A stretch of 64,000 bases of DNA from Roseivirga sp. E12 (lineage in GTDB: Bacteria; Bacteroidota; Bacteroidia; Cytophagales; Cyclobacteriaceae), in the NCBI RefSeq assembly GCF_017592825.1, contig NZ_JAGFMD010000002.1, forward strand, positions 1 through 64,000, given 5' to 3'. A model generated the notes under the pieces. The model was not told where the DNA came from. It made no database searches and saw nothing but the letters and a program-made list of their open reading frames with translations. The translations under genes were made by a program, and so were the position numbers. Below are positions 43,207-51,960 of this stretch, piece by piece; the first letter of the stretch is position 1, and each line of letters opens with the position of its first letter.

Positions 43207-43650
43207 ATGGCCTTAAAAGTCGGAGCAAAAGCCCCTGAATTTGAATTGAAAAGTACTTCTGACGAGAACTTCAAATTAAAGGACAACGTTCCATGTATCA
43301 TCTATTTTTATCCAAAGGATTTCACGCCTGGCTGTACTGAAGAGGCATGCAGTTTCAGAGATGGGTTTACTGAATTGAGAAATCTGTCAATTGACGTCTA
43401 TGGTATCAGTAGAGACTCTATTTCCTCTCATAAAAAGTTTCGTGATAAAAATGAACTCCCTTTTCACTTATTAAGTGATCCTAAAGGAGAAGTCTGCAAA
43501 TCTTATGACGCCTTAATCCCGGTAGTCAAAATACCCAAACGCATAACTTATCTCATAGACGGCAACATGCAAATAAAAGCTGTTTATGCTGACCTATTTG
43601 GATTTAAGAAACACCTAGACAGCATGATTCGAGAATTAAAAATTGAATAA
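43207..43650 (+). CDS. bcp: Thiol peroxidase of the Bcp/PrxQ type
   Basis: 147 residues. Peroxidatic Cys43 and resolving Cys48 lie in DFTPGCTEEACSF, the five-residue spacing that defines two-Cys Bcp/PrxQ. Reduces hydrogen peroxide and organic hydroperoxides using thioredoxin. Length typical. Confidence 0.95.
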   Translation: MALKVGAKAPEFELKSTSDENFKLKDNVPCIIYFYPKDFTPGCTEEACSFRDGFTELRNLSIDVYGISRDSISSHKKFRDKNELPFHLLSDPKGEVCKSYDALIPVVKIPKRITYLIDGNMQIKAVYADLFGFKKHLDSMIRELKIE

Positions 43651-43675
43651 AACTCAAAATTCTTCGTTCGAATTA

Positions 43676-43683
43676 TAAATTTG
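43676..43683 (+). promoter_or_regulatory. -7 element for the first barrel gene
   Basis: TAAATTTG, exact TAnnTTTG. It ends 8 nt before ATG 43692 but 23 nt before ATG 43707, which supports the latter as the start. Confidence 0.5.
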
Positions 43684-43706
43684 TACCTCTTATGCACAAG
43701 AGTCTC

Positions 43707-44579
43707 ATGAGGAAAACCATTCTATTGTCTTTCTGTCTGTTGATTAACGGATGGGCAATGGCACAACAGTTCGTGACTACTGGAGATTTTGATCGAATCT
43801 CAAAGGCGAGTATAGGCTTTGGTCTAAATACCTATATTGGAGAGCTCAGAAGGATTTCTGACTCTCAATTTCAATCGGGTGCAAGTGTAAGCCTTGGCTA
43901 TGAGCACCTTTTTACGGATAACATAGCTATAAGAACTTCGTTTAGCGTTTACAGAATACAAGCGGATGATTCTCTATCTCCAATTGCAGCCAATAAGCAA
44001 AGAAATATAAATTTTAAGGCGGTCAATGTCGAGTTCGTTGCTCAAGCAATGTACTATGCCTTTCGACATCCAAGATCTGGTTACAAGGACAGGTCTTTCA
44101 TAAATCCCTATTTTCACTTGGGGCTTGGTATTACCTCTAACAATCCCAAAACATCTGTTAACCTTAACGATTATAAATTGCGACCACTGTCGCTAGAAGG
44201 AGTTCAATATGGGGGAATTGCTATGGCTATTCCATTTGGTGTTGGTACTAGTATTTATGTTTCACGATACGTGGACATTCAATTTGAGGTACAATACACC
44301 ATTGCACTGACAGGATACTTAGATGATGTTAGTGGTGTTTATAGGGACCCATCATCATTCAGTGATACTAATGGCGTGGACGCTACCACCTTGGGCATTC
44401 TATCCGACCCACGGGTCACACTTTCTCCTCCTTTAGCTCCAGTTTCCGCAGGGACGGCCAGAGGGGACTTATCAAATGATGCATATATGAGATTTGGCTT
44501 TAGAATAGGATACTACTTGCCAAAATCGCTTTACGGAAAGTCTTCGATCCGCTGTAAGGTGGTTAAGAGGACGAGATAG
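43707..44579 (+). CDS. Outer-membrane beta-barrel-like protein (paralogue of 46768-47718)
   Basis: About 290 residues from ATG 43707 (MRKTILLSFCLLINGWAMAQ signal peptide); ATG 43692 would follow the -7 element by only 8 nt. The mature protein is strand-rich with alternating aromatic residues, consistent with a small outer-membrane barrel (KASIGFGLNTYIGEL, VSLGYEHLF, NPYFHLGLGITSN). It shares a line-up of motifs with the gene at 46768: NPY...G.G...N.PKT, IPFG.G, R..DI..E and YLDDV..VY. Function unknown. It overlaps the convergent lolD by 17 bp. Confidence 0.75.
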   Translation: MRKTILLSFCLLINGWAMAQQFVTTGDFDRISKASIGFGLNTYIGELRRISDSQFQSGASVSLGYEHLFTDNIAIRTSFSVYRIQADDSLSPIAANKQRNINFKAVNVEFVAQAMYYAFRHPRSGYKDRSFINPYFHLGLGITSNNPKTSVNLNDYKLRPLSLEGVQYGGIAMAIPFGVGTSIYVSRYVDIQFEVQYTIALTGYLDDVSGVYRDPSSFSDTNGVDATTLGILSDPRVTLSPPLAPVSAGTARGDLSNDAYMRFGFRIGYYLPKSLYGKSSIRCKVVKRTR

Positions 44580-45219
44580 TTCCGTCAACTATCTCAACTT
44601 TTCTATCAGACATTTCTGCCAAATCATGGTTGTGAGTTACTATCACAAAGGTTTTTTTAAGCTCATCCCGGAGTCGAAAAAAAAGACCATGAAGTTCTGC
44701 TGCATTCTTTGAATCAAGATTGCCACTGGGCTCGTCAGCAAAAATAATTGCCGGATCGTTGATGAGTGCTCGTGCTACAGCCACACGTTGCTGTTCACCA
44801 CCTGAAAGTTCCGAAGGCTTGTGATCTAATCTCCCTGTCAAGCCTAATATTCCCAGAAGCTCATGACCTCTTTTTCTTACCTCTTTTTCAGGTCGCCCCC
44901 CGATAAACCCAGGAAGGCATACATTTTCCAAAGCAGTAAATTCTGGAAGTAAGTTGTGAAATTGGAAGATGAACCCAATCCGCTCATTCCTAAAATTCGC
45001 TAACTGTTGGACTGATAGCTGAGATATCTCCTTGCCATCAATAATCAGTGAGCCTATATCTGCTAAATCAAGTGTACCTAAGATATGCAAGAGAGTGCTC
45101 TTACCCGCTCCGGAAGCTCCTACAATAGAAAGAACTTCCTCACTTTCAACATGGAGATCCACCCCTTTCAAAACATTCAGGGTTCCATACGACTTTCTAA
45201 GATCAGTTGCTCTTAACAT
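44563..45219 (-). CDS. lolD: LolD-type ABC transporter ATPase
   Basis: A 218-residue ABC ATPase: Walker [10 protein letters not shown] (34-42), Q-loop [18 protein letters not shown] (the LLPEFTA of LolD), signature LSGGEQQR, Walker [13 protein letters not shown] and switch His in VTHNHDL. LolD with LolC/E releases lipoproteins from the inner membrane for transport to the outer membrane; no lolCE is next door. MacB-like ATPases are the alternative. A barrel protein gene converges on its 3' end. Confidence 0.82.
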   Translation of the reverse strand: MLRATDLRKSYGTLNVLKGVDLHVESEEVLSIVGASGAGKSTLLHILGTLDLADIGSLIIDGKEISQLSVQQLANFRNERIGFIFQFHNLLPEFTALENVCLPGFIGGRPEKEVRKRGHELLGILGLTGRLDHKPSELSGGEQQRVAVARALINDPAIIFADEPSGNLDSKNAAELHGLFFRLRDELKKTFVIVTHNHDLAEMSDRKVEIVDGTISSS

Positions 45220-45238
45220 TGGCAGATTGATAACTAGT

Positions 45239-45271
45239 CAAACATAATGATTAATGTCGTATTGTTCTCAA
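45239..45271 (-). promoter_or_regulatory. Promoter for lolD
   Basis: On the minus strand TATGTTTG (45246-45239), exact -7, 19 nt before the ATG; a TTG (45271-45269) stands upstream but with a 22-bp spacer instead of 20. Confidence 0.5.
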
Positions 45272-45300
45272 ATCCATCTATGTAATAGTGGGAATTCCCT

Positions 45301-45331
45301 TGTTATTATAAGCCCAAAGATTTAGCTTCGC
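45301..45331 (+). promoter_or_regulatory. Promoter for sucC
   Basis: TTG (45301-45303), exactly 20 bp, then TAGCTTCG (45324-45331; one mismatch from TAnnTTTG), ending 14 nt before the ATG. Confidence 0.6.
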
Positions 45332-45345
45332 ACAAAATTTTAGAC

Positions 45346-46554
45346 ATGAATATTCACGAGTACCAAGCCAAAGAATTACTTAAAGGATACGGAGTTAAAA
45401 TACAAGAAGGTATTGTTGCCGATTCTGCAGATAGTGCTACTGAAGCCGCTAAAAAACTTAATGCCGATACTGGAACAAGTTGGTATGTAGTGAAAGCTCA
45501 GATTCATGCAGGTGGTAGAGGAAAAGGACAAGTTCAAGAGACAGGTTCCAATGGTGTGGTTTTAGCTAAAAGTTTAGATGAAGTCGGACCAAAGTCAGAC
45601 GCAATTTTGGGAGGAACCCTAGTCACTCACCAAACTGGTCCAGAAGGAAAGAAAGTCAACAAGGTATTGATTGCTCAAGACGTTTATTACCCTGGTGATT
45701 CTGAACCAAAAGAATACTATTTATCAATTCTACTAGATAGAGCTAAAGGCTGCAATGTCATAATGGCCTCTACAGAAGGTGGAATGGACATTGAGACTGT
45801 AGCTGAAGAGACTCCAGAGAAAATCATTAAAGAATGGATTGACCCACGAGTTGGACTTCAGGGATTTCAAGCAAGAAAGGTTGCCTTTAAGTTGGGCTTA
45901 GAAGGACAAGCCTTCAAAGAAATGGTGAAGTTTATTTACTCTCTTTATACAGCATATGAGGATAGTGATGCATCACAGTTTGAAATTAATCCTGTATTAA
46001 AAACCTCAGACAACCAGATTTTAGCGGTTGACGCTAAAGTCAATTTGGATGACAATGGCCTTTTTAGGCATAAAGACCTTTTAGAGCTTAGAGACATTAC
46101 TGAAGAAGACCCATCTGAGGTAGAAGCTGGCAAGTACGGTTTAAGTTATGTAAAACTTGATGGTAATGTAGGTTGCATGGTCAATGGTGCGGGCTTGGCA
46201 ATGGCCACTATGGATATTATCAAGCTATCTGGTGGCGAGCCTGCCAACTTCCTTGATGTTGGGGGTACAGCAAATGCTGAGACAGTTGAGGCTGGCTTCC
46301 GTATTATCATGAAAGACCCTAATGTTAAAGCTATCTTGATTAATATTTTTGGCGGTATCGTGAGATGTGATAGAGTAGCGAATGGGGTGGTTGAAGCTTA
46401 TAAGAAGATAGGCAACATTGAGATCCCTATTATTGTAAGGCTTCAGGGCACAAATGCTGAAGAAGCGGCTAAAATCATAAATGAAAGTGGTTTAGCAGTA
46501 CAATCCGCAATTGTCTTGAAAGATGCGGCATTAAAAGTACAACAGGCTCTATAA
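45346..46554 (+). CDS. sucC: Succinate-CoA ligase, ADP-forming, beta subunit
   Basis: 402 residues. N-terminal ATP-grasp ([41 protein letters not shown]) and C-terminal CoA-ligase domain ([41 protein letters not shown]). TCA-cycle enzyme. The alpha-subunit gene sucD is not in the window. The tRNA-Arg gene begins 8 bp beyond the stop and the terminator after it probably ends the combined transcript. Confidence 0.96.
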   Translation: MNIHEYQAKELLKGYGVKIQEGIVADSADSATEAAKKLNADTGTSWYVVKAQIHAGGRGKGQVQETGSNGVVLAKSLDEVGPKSDAILGGTLVTHQTGPEGKKVNKVLIAQDVYYPGDSEPKEYYLSILLDRAKGCNVIMASTEGGMDIETVAEETPEKIIKEWIDPRVGLQGFQARKVAFKLGLEGQAFKEMVKFIYSLYTAYEDSDASQFEINPVLKTSDNQILAVDAKVNLDDNGLFRHKDLLELRDITEEDPSEVEAGKYGLSYVKLDGNVGCMVNGAGLAMATMDIIKLSGGEPANFLDVGGTANAETVEAGFRIIMKDPNVKAILINIFGGIVRCDRVANGVVEAYKKIGNIEIPIIVRLQGTNAEEAAKIINESGLAVQSAIVLKDAALKVQQAL

Positions 46555-46562
46555 TAAAGTCT

Positions 46563-46636
46563 GCACCCGTAGCTCAACTGGATAGAGCACCAGATTTCGG
46601 CTCTGGGGGTTGAGGGTTCGACTCCTTCCGGGTGCG
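46563..46636 (+). tRNA. tRNA-Arg, anticodon TCG
   Basis: A complete 74-nt cloverleaf: acceptor GCACCCG/CGGGTGC, D stem GCTC/GAGC, anticodon stem CCAGA/TCTGG with loop TTTCGGC (anticodon TCG, reads CGA), variable GGGTT, T stem GAGGG/CCTTC with loop TTCGACT, discriminator G. CCA is not encoded, so it must be added by Cca. It begins 8 bp after sucC with no promoter of its own seen. Confidence 0.97.
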
Positions 46637-46637
46637 C

Positions 46638-46672
46638 AAAAGTCCTCAATAGTAAATTGAGGACTTTTTATT
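46638..46672 (+). terminator. Terminator after tRNA-Arg
   Basis: Perfect 13-bp arms AAAAGTCCTCAAT (46638-46650) and ATTGAGGACTTTT (46656-46668) around a 5-base loop, T-rich tail. Lies two bases beyond the tRNA. Confidence 0.9.
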
Positions 46673-46716
46673 TTTGCCAATTAGTTGTAAATTTGAGCTC
46701 CTCGACCGAGATTTTT

Positions 46717-46747
46717 TTGCTCTAACCCCGTCATTTAATTAGTTTTG
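46717..46747 (+). promoter_or_regulatory. Complete promoter for the second barrel gene
   Basis: TTG (46717-46719), exactly 20 bp, TAGTTTTG (46740-46747), ending 20 nt before the ATG. Full match to the Bacteroidota housekeeping promoter. Confidence 0.8.
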
Positions 46748-46767
46748 TATTAATTGAGTTTATCTCG

Positions 46768-47718
46768 ATGAGAAAATTTGCTTTCATCTTTTGCCTATTT
46801 TTAGTGTTTGCTGAGTTTGCAGACGCTCAAAGCTTCTACTCTAGAAGAAGAGATCGTCTATGGATGCTCTCCTATGGCATCGGATACTCTTTGTATAATG
46901 GAGACATGTACGATTTCTTGTACGATGGCTTCTCGGCTGCCGCAAACCCCACTATTGGCGCTGGAATAAGAAGAAAGTTTGGATCACAGTTGTCCCTCAG
47001 ATTTGACGTAAACTGGTATCAACTTGGTGGCAATGATGCCGAGGGTGGTGCAAGTGCCATAATTAATCGGCCAGCGGGCAGGGCTTCGGGTGAATCTGAT
47101 ACTCGATTCATTAGGAACCTTAATTTCAGAGCTAGGAATCTGGAGATGTCATTAATGGCTGTTTTCAATCTGATCCCTGTAGACGGAAGCTATACAAGAA
47201 GACCAATTGTAAACCCTTATTTAATGTTTGGTATTGGGCGTAGTACCAATCGACCAAAGACATACCTTCCTGGTGAAGCAGGAAATTATACTGTTAATCT
47301 TTGGGAGATCCAGACAGAAGCGAACGCACCAGTATCTAGCTATCCAAAGACTGTAACAGTGATTCCGTTCGGAATTGGTGTTAGAATTAAAGCTAGTCGA
47401 CAAATAGATATTTTATTAGAAGGGGCTAGGCGTTTTACATTTACAGACTATTTGGATGATGTTGCTACAGTATACCCTAGTGTGGATGAGATTATTGAAT
47501 GGAATGGAGGAGTTGGTTCACCACAAGCTCAGATAGCCTTACAAATATTTGACAGATCTGTAGAAGGAGGGTTTGAGCAAAGGCGCCCTGGCGATGTAAG
47601 AGGAAGGGAGAATAATGATGCTTATTATATTTTTCAAATTAGACTAGAAATGTATTTGCCCGACAACTTCCTTTCGGAATTATTATCATCATCTCGAAGA
47701 AAGCCGAAATTTAGATAA
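46768..47718 (+). CDS. Outer-membrane beta-barrel-like protein (paralogue of 43707-44579)
   Basis: 316 residues with a signal peptide (FAFIFCLFLVFAEFADAQ). The mature region is strand-rich (MLSYGIGYSLYNGDMYDF, GAGIRRKFGSQLSLRFDV, NPYLMFGIGRSTNRPKT, VIPFGIGVRIKASRQIDIL, FTDYLDDVATVYPS, ending IFQIRLEMYLPDNF). It shares conserved points in the same order with the barrel gene 2.2 kb upstream, so the two are paralogues diverged well beyond simple duplication. Similar to small Bacteroidota barrel families of unknown function. It has the best promoter in the window. Ends 13 bp before the convergent polysaccharide locus. Confidence 0.75.
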   Translation: MRKFAFIFCLFLVFAEFADAQSFYSRRRDRLWMLSYGIGYSLYNGDMYDFLYDGFSAAANPTIGAGIRRKFGSQLSLRFDVNWYQLGGNDAEGGASAIINRPAGRASGESDTRFIRNLNFRARNLEMSLMAVFNLIPVDGSYTRRPIVNPYLMFGIGRSTNRPKTYLPGEAGNYTVNLWEIQTEANAPVSSYPKTVTVIPFGIGVRIKASRQIDILLEGARRFTFTDYLDDVATVYPSVDEIIEWNGGVGSPQAQIALQIFDRSVEGGFEQRRPGDVRGRENNDAYYIFQIRLEMYLPDNFLSELLSSSRRKPKFR

Positions 47719-47731
47719 CCCAATAAGGGCG

Positions 47732-49624
47732 TCAGTCTAAGACCTCGAACGGAGATGCTTTACTTTTGTATTCTACAATAAAGGACTTCAATTGAGTAAC
47801 CAAGTCAAACTCAATCTCTGACTTATCCCCTTCCAGTATTTTGGCAATATTATCTAAAGTTGATTTTACACTCGAAAACTCTATCGTACGGGTTTTAGCT
47901 ATCATGATTTTCGGATGATGAGTAGCCATATTGTTTTCATTGCTGTCAAGCAACTCTTCAAACAGTTTCTCCCCAGGTCTAAGTCCAGTAAATGCTATCT
48001 CAATATCCTTACCTTCAATCAGTCCTGACAGTTGGATCATACGCTTTGCCAAGTCTACAATTTTGACAGACCTTCCCATATCGAACACAAAGATTTCACC
48101 TCCATTACCCATCGTTGCGGCCTCCAATACCAAGCTGCATGACTCTGGAATCGTCATAAAAAAACGGGTGATTTCTGGATGTGTAACAGTAATTGGCCCA
48201 CCATTCTGAATTTGCTTCTTAAATATTGGTATCACTGATCCATTAGAACCTAAGACATTCCCAAATCTTGTCGTGATAAATTTTGTGCTATCCGTCTTGT
48301 CCAAAGATCCAAGAAACCCATTTAATGATTGTACATAAATCTCAGCGGCACGCTTTGTGGCACCCATAACACTTGTTGGGTTCACTGCCTTATCTGTGGA
48401 AACCATCACGAATTTCTGAACATTGAACTCTACAGATATGTCGGCCAAATTCTTAGTACCCATCACATTACACTCGATCGCCTCTGGCACATTAGCCTCC
48501 ATCATAGGCACATGTTTATATGCTGCCGCATGAAATACCATATCTGGCTTATAAACATCAAAGCATGCCCTAACTCGTTTAGCATTCGTAACATCTGCCA
48601 CAAAACAGACTAGGCGCTCATCTAACTTGAGAATTGATCGTAGTTCATTTTCAATTTCGAATAATCCAGTTTCCCATTGATCTAATAGGATCAACTGTGA
48701 AGGGTTATATCTTACAATCTGCCTTGCTATTTCACTTCCAATTGAACCGGCAGCGCCTGTTATTAGAATAGACTTTTTCTGCATCTCATTAGAGACAAAA
48801 TCGTTATTCAAAACAATTGCATTTCTGCCAAGTAAATCTTCAATCCTTACTTCTTTAATCTGAGAAATATCAAACTCACCTCCAATCCATTTATCTGTGG
48901 AAGGTACCGCAGACACTTTTATACCGAATTCTAGACATCGATCGACTAAGTCATTTTTCTTGTCTAGGGAAAGGTTGGTAACCGCAATAATAAGCTCAGT
49001 AGGACCATGCTTTAATACTACCTTTTCAAACTCAGCAGTAGCAGAATAGATCTTTACACCACCAATAACATTCCCTATCTTTCTTTCATTGTCCTCAAGG
49101 AAACCAACTACCTTAATGTTTGATTTAGTATCATTGTCGAGTAACTGCTTTGTCATCATTCCAGATCTACCGGCACCCATAATAAGAACCTTTCTCTCCG
49201 CCTTTGGACCAGTACGATAAAATGCAAAGAGTTCTTTAACCAGCAATCGATAACTAATTGAAAGAACCAATGAAACAAGAAAAGCAATAAGCGCCACCGA
49301 ATATGGCAAAGAGTTCTCTGAAAGATAATTGACCGCAAATATGATAAGAAGTGTAACCAAATTAGCATAAAGTACCCTAAGTGTATCCTGAATCCCCGTA
49401 TACCTAATAATTCCTGCAAAACTTCTGGTTAACAATGACCCTATAAAACCTGAAGCAGTAAATATCAGTGTCCCCCGAAGAAAGTCAAATTCATAAAGCT
49501 GGTCTATTAGAAAGTTCAATCTCAGCAGATAGGCAACCAAGGCGGATACCGAGAATACCATCAAATCAATAAAGACAATTATCCATCTAGGAAGTACGTT
49601 AAGAGTTTTTATTCTACTTATCAT
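47732..49624 (-). CDS. Membrane-bound UDP-N-acetylglucosamine 4,6-dehydratase type (PglF/WbpM/CapD)
   Basis: 630 residues: four N-terminal membrane spans (about 10-130), a Rossmann domain (LIMGAGRSGMMTKQLLDN) and a C-terminal extended SDR domain starting ITGAAGSIGSEIARQI. The active site VSTDKAVNPTSVMGATKRAA has the Thr-Asp-Lys and the Met-xxx-Lys of the 4,6-dehydratases (Met replaces the usual Tyr). It makes the UDP-4-keto-6-deoxy sugar that PglE aminates next. Last gene of the locus and tightly overlapped (4 bp) by the aminotransferase gene. Confidence 0.88.
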   Translation of the reverse strand: MISRIKTLNVLPRWIIVFIDLMVFSVSALVAYLLRLNFLIDQLYEFDFLRGTLIFTASGFIGSLLTRSFAGIIRYTGIQDTLRVLYANLVTLLIIFAVNYLSENSLPYSVALIAFLVSLVLSISYRLLVKELFAFYRTGPKAERKVLIMGAGRSGMMTKQLLDNDTKSNIKVVGFLEDNERKIGNVIGGVKIYSATAEFEKVVLKHGPTELIIAVTNLSLDKKNDLVDRCLEFGIKVSAVPSTDKWIGGEFDISQIKEVRIEDLLGRNAIVLNNDFVSNEMQKKSILITGAAGSIGSEIARQIVRYNPSQLILLDQWETGLFEIENELRSILKLDERLVCFVADVTNAKRVRACFDVYKPDMVFHAAAYKHVPMMEANVPEAIECNVMGTKNLADISVEFNVQKFVMVSTDKAVNPTSVMGATKRAAEIYVQSLNGFLGSLDKTDSTKFITTRFGNVLGSNGSVIPIFKKQIQNGGPITVTHPEITRFFMTIPESCSLVLEAATMGNGGEIFVFDMGRSVKIVDLAKRMIQLSGLIEGKDIEIAFTGLRPGEKLFEELLDSNENNMATHHPKIMIAKTRTIEFSSVKSTLDNIAKILEGDKSEIEFDLVTQLKSFIVEYKSKASPFEVLD

Positions 49625-50766
49625 CCTTTCAACAATAACCTGTTTAAGCTCTTTTCGATTCTATGCATTTCTGGATCTCCCAGGTTTGAGCCAGAGGGTA
49701 GGCAGAGTCCGTTATGGAAGAGCCTTTCCGATAATCTATCACCATAGTATGGGAAATGACTGAAAATCGGTTGCATGTGCATCGGTTTCCAGAGGGGCCT
49801 TGATTCTATGTTATCTGCAAGCAAATGCAACCTAATCCTTTCTCGATCTAGGCCAAGAGAGCTTTCATCAATAACCAAAGCTGAAAGCCAATGATTTGAG
49901 AAATAATCATTATTTGGTTCAACCAGGAATTCAACACCATCTAATCCCTCAAGAAGTTGTCTATAAAAACTATTGATTGTTCTCCTCTTCTCTACCCAAT
50001 CGTCAAGCACTAGCATCTGCCCTCTTCCAATACCCGCAACCACATTTGACATTCGATAATTATACCCAATGGCACTGTGTTCATAATGAACATAGTTATC
50101 TCTTGCCTGTGTAGCTAAGAATCTAGACCTTTTGATCCATTCCTCATTATTTGATAACAGCGCTCCACCTCCTGAAGTAGTGATAATTTTATTTCCGTTA
50201 AATGAGTAAATACTCATGTCTCCAAAAGAGCCCAATTTTCTATTCTTGTAAGAACTACCAAGTGCCTCGGCAGCATCTTCGATTATTGGTATTTCATACT
50301 TTTTACAAACCTCAATTATCTCATCAAGCTTAGCTGGCATTCCATAAAGATGAACCAAGATTAAAGCCTTAGGCACATTTCCTGTCTTAGTTAATCTATC
50401 AACAATGGCATTCTCTAAATGCTCTGGTGACATATTCCAGGTTTCTGGCTCACTGTCTACCATTATAGGAACACCTCCTTGATATATGATGGGATTAACC
50501 GAGCCAGAAAATGTGAATGTAGAAACCAGTACTTCATCATATTGCTTCACACCCAAGATTATCAAAGCGAGGTGAATTGCTGCAGTACCACTTGCCAAAA
50601 CTGCTGCATGTGGAACTCCTGAGTAGTCCTGGAGATCAGATTCAAAACCATCAACATTGGGGCCTAAAGGTGCTATCCAATTGGTATCGAAAGCAGTCTG
50701 AACAAATTTTTGTTCGTGTCCTCCCAAGTGGGGTGAAGACAATAAAATCTTCGATCGATCAGTCAT
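49621..50766 (-). CDS. DegT/DnrJ/EryC1/StrS sugar aminotransferase (PglE-like)
   Basis: A 381-residue PLP-dependent sugar aminotransferase. ASGTAAIHLAL (cofactor pocket), EDAAEALGSSYKNRKLGSFG, and the Schiff-base Lys in SFNGNKIITTSGGG are in place, and the C-terminal part is complete. In the bacillosamine pathway PglE aminates C4 of the 4-keto sugar. It overlaps the PglD-like gene by 8 bp upstream and the dehydratase by 4 bp downstream, which is the canonical order. Confidence 0.9.
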   Translation of the reverse strand: MTDRSKILLSSPHLGGHEQKFVQTAFDTNWIAPLGPNVDGFESDLQDYSGVPHAAVLASGTAAIHLALIILGVKQYDEVLVSTFTFSGSVNPIIYQGGVPIMVDSEPETWNMSPEHLENAIVDRLTKTGNVPKALILVHLYGMPAKLDEIIEVCKKYEIPIIEDAAEALGSSYKNRKLGSFGDMSIYSFNGNKIITTSGGGALLSNNEEWIKRSRFLATQARDNYVHYEHSAIGYNYRMSNVVAGIGRGQMLVLDDWVEKRRTINSFYRQLLEGLDGVEFLVEPNNDYFSNHWLSALVIDESSLGLDRERIRLHLLADNIESRPLWKPMHMQPIFSHFPYYGDRLSERLFHNGLCLPSGSNLGDPEMHRIEKSLNRLLLKG

Positions 50767-51355
50767 TATAGTCTATTATTTTCCCTGGGTTTCCAACCAC
50801 AATAGCTCCATCTGGTACATCCTCAATAATGACCGCACCTGCTCCAATAGTCACCCATTTTCCTATACTCAGATTGGGAATAACAGTAGCGCCTGCTCCA
50901 ACATGTGTTCCTTCACCCACATGCACTGTTCCACATAGAATTGCTCCTGGAGAAATATGCGCATAATCGTCCACTTTACAATCATGATCAACACAAGCTG
51001 ATGTATTAATGATTACATGATTTCCAATATCCACGGAACTATTTATTGTCGAGCCAGCCATAACAACAGTACCTTGACCAATAGATACATCATCACCCAA
51101 AGTAGCATTGGGATGTACAGCCCAGCCAAACTTGGCACTGAGCTTCTCTGCGATTCGCTTTCTGATTTTATTCGACCCGATTGATATTATAACATCCTCA
51201 CTTCCTATTGAAAAATCAGAATCATGAATTACATTATAAGACTGAAGTGACTCAATCTCAGGGTTGGCATCTACTAAATAACCGATATCAACATTCTGCT
51301 TTTCTAGAATATCAATAATTACTTTGGCATGTCCTGAAGCTCCAAATAGTATCAT
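50759..51355 (-). CDS. PglD/NeuD-type sugar N- or O-acetyltransferase
   Basis: A 198-residue protein with the N-terminal sugar-binding Rossmann part ([16 protein letters not shown]) and a left-handed beta-helix built of hexapeptide repeats ([25 protein letters not shown] is one area; also [15 protein letters not shown]). His in ACVDHDC is the expected catalytic base. Acetyl-CoA dependent; in this gene order it would acetylate the C4 amine. Overlaps both neighbours by 4 and 8 bp. Confidence 0.88.
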   Translation of the reverse strand: MILFGASGHAKVIIDILEKQNVDIGYLVDANPEIESLQSYNVIHDSDFSIGSEDVIISIGSNKIRKRIAEKLSAKFGWAVHPNATLGDDVSIGQGTVVMAGSTINSSVDIGNHVIINTSACVDHDCKVDDYAHISPGAILCGTVHVGEGTHVGAGATVIPNLSIGKWVTIGAGAVIIEDVPDGAIVVGNPGKIIDYND

Positions 51356-51960
51356 AATTTATTCCCGGTAAATTTTTCCATTGTCTGCGAAGTGGCAGAA
51401 CTAGTTTCTTTTGTTCTAAAAATTTTTAAGACAGTTAAAAGTAAGATTTTGAGATCTAAGCCAAAAGATAAATGATCCACATACCAAACATCGTATTCAA
51501 ACTTCTTTTCCCAGCTAATTGTATTTCTACCATTAACTTGAGCCCATCCAGTTATACCTGGTCTCACACTATGCCTTCGACTTTGCTCCTCACTGTAGAG
51601 TGGTAGATATTCTACCAGAAGAGGCCGTGGACCAACAAAAGACATATCTCCTTTGAGAACATTAATCAGTTGTGGTAACTCATCTAGAGACAAGCCCCTC
51701 ACAATCTTCCCTATTTTGGTCAGTCTATAAGCATCAGCCAAAAGGACACCGTTTTCGTCCTTGAGGTCATTCATTGTTTTCAATTTCGCAATCGTGAAAA
51801 TTTTTCCATTTTTCCCAGGTCTTTTTTGAAAAAAGAATACACTTCCTCCGGTCATCACTATCATCACCAAAAGCAAGAGAAGGAAAAAAGGCAAAAGGGC
51901 TACTATAACTAGAGTGGCAAAAAAAACGTCAAAAATTCTCTTAAAAAAATATCTATACAT
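51352..51960 (-). CDS. PglC-like initiating phosphoglycosyltransferase
   Basis: A 202-residue monotopic phosphoglycosyltransferase with the N-terminal re-entrant hydrophobic segment ([22 protein letters not shown]), [18 protein letters not shown], the catalytic Asp-Glu in LSLDELPQL and [15 protein letters not shown]. It moves a sugar-1-phosphate onto undecaprenyl phosphate, starting the repeat unit. The short length matches PglC and not the long WbaP type. It is encoded next to the PglD/E/F-like genes (4-bp overlap). Confidence 0.92.
   Translation of the reverse strand: MYRYFFKRIFDVFFATLVIVALLPFFLLLLLVMIVMTGGSVFFFQKRPGKNGKIFTIAKLKTMNDLKDENGVLLADAYRLTKIGKIVRGLSLDELPQLINVLKGDMSFVGPRPLLVEYLPLYSEEQSRRHSVRPGITGWAQVNGRNTISWEKKFEYDVWYVDHLSFGLDLKILLLTVLKIFRTKETSSATSQTMEKFTGNKL

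Noticed and set aside
47719-47731. Terminator between the second barrel gene and the polysaccharide locus
   Set aside because: Only 13 bp with no hairpin or T-run.
49156-49419. 87-codon hydrophobic ORF inside the PglF-like gene, same strand
   Set aside because: Out-of-frame shadow of the membrane-spanning part of the real gene.
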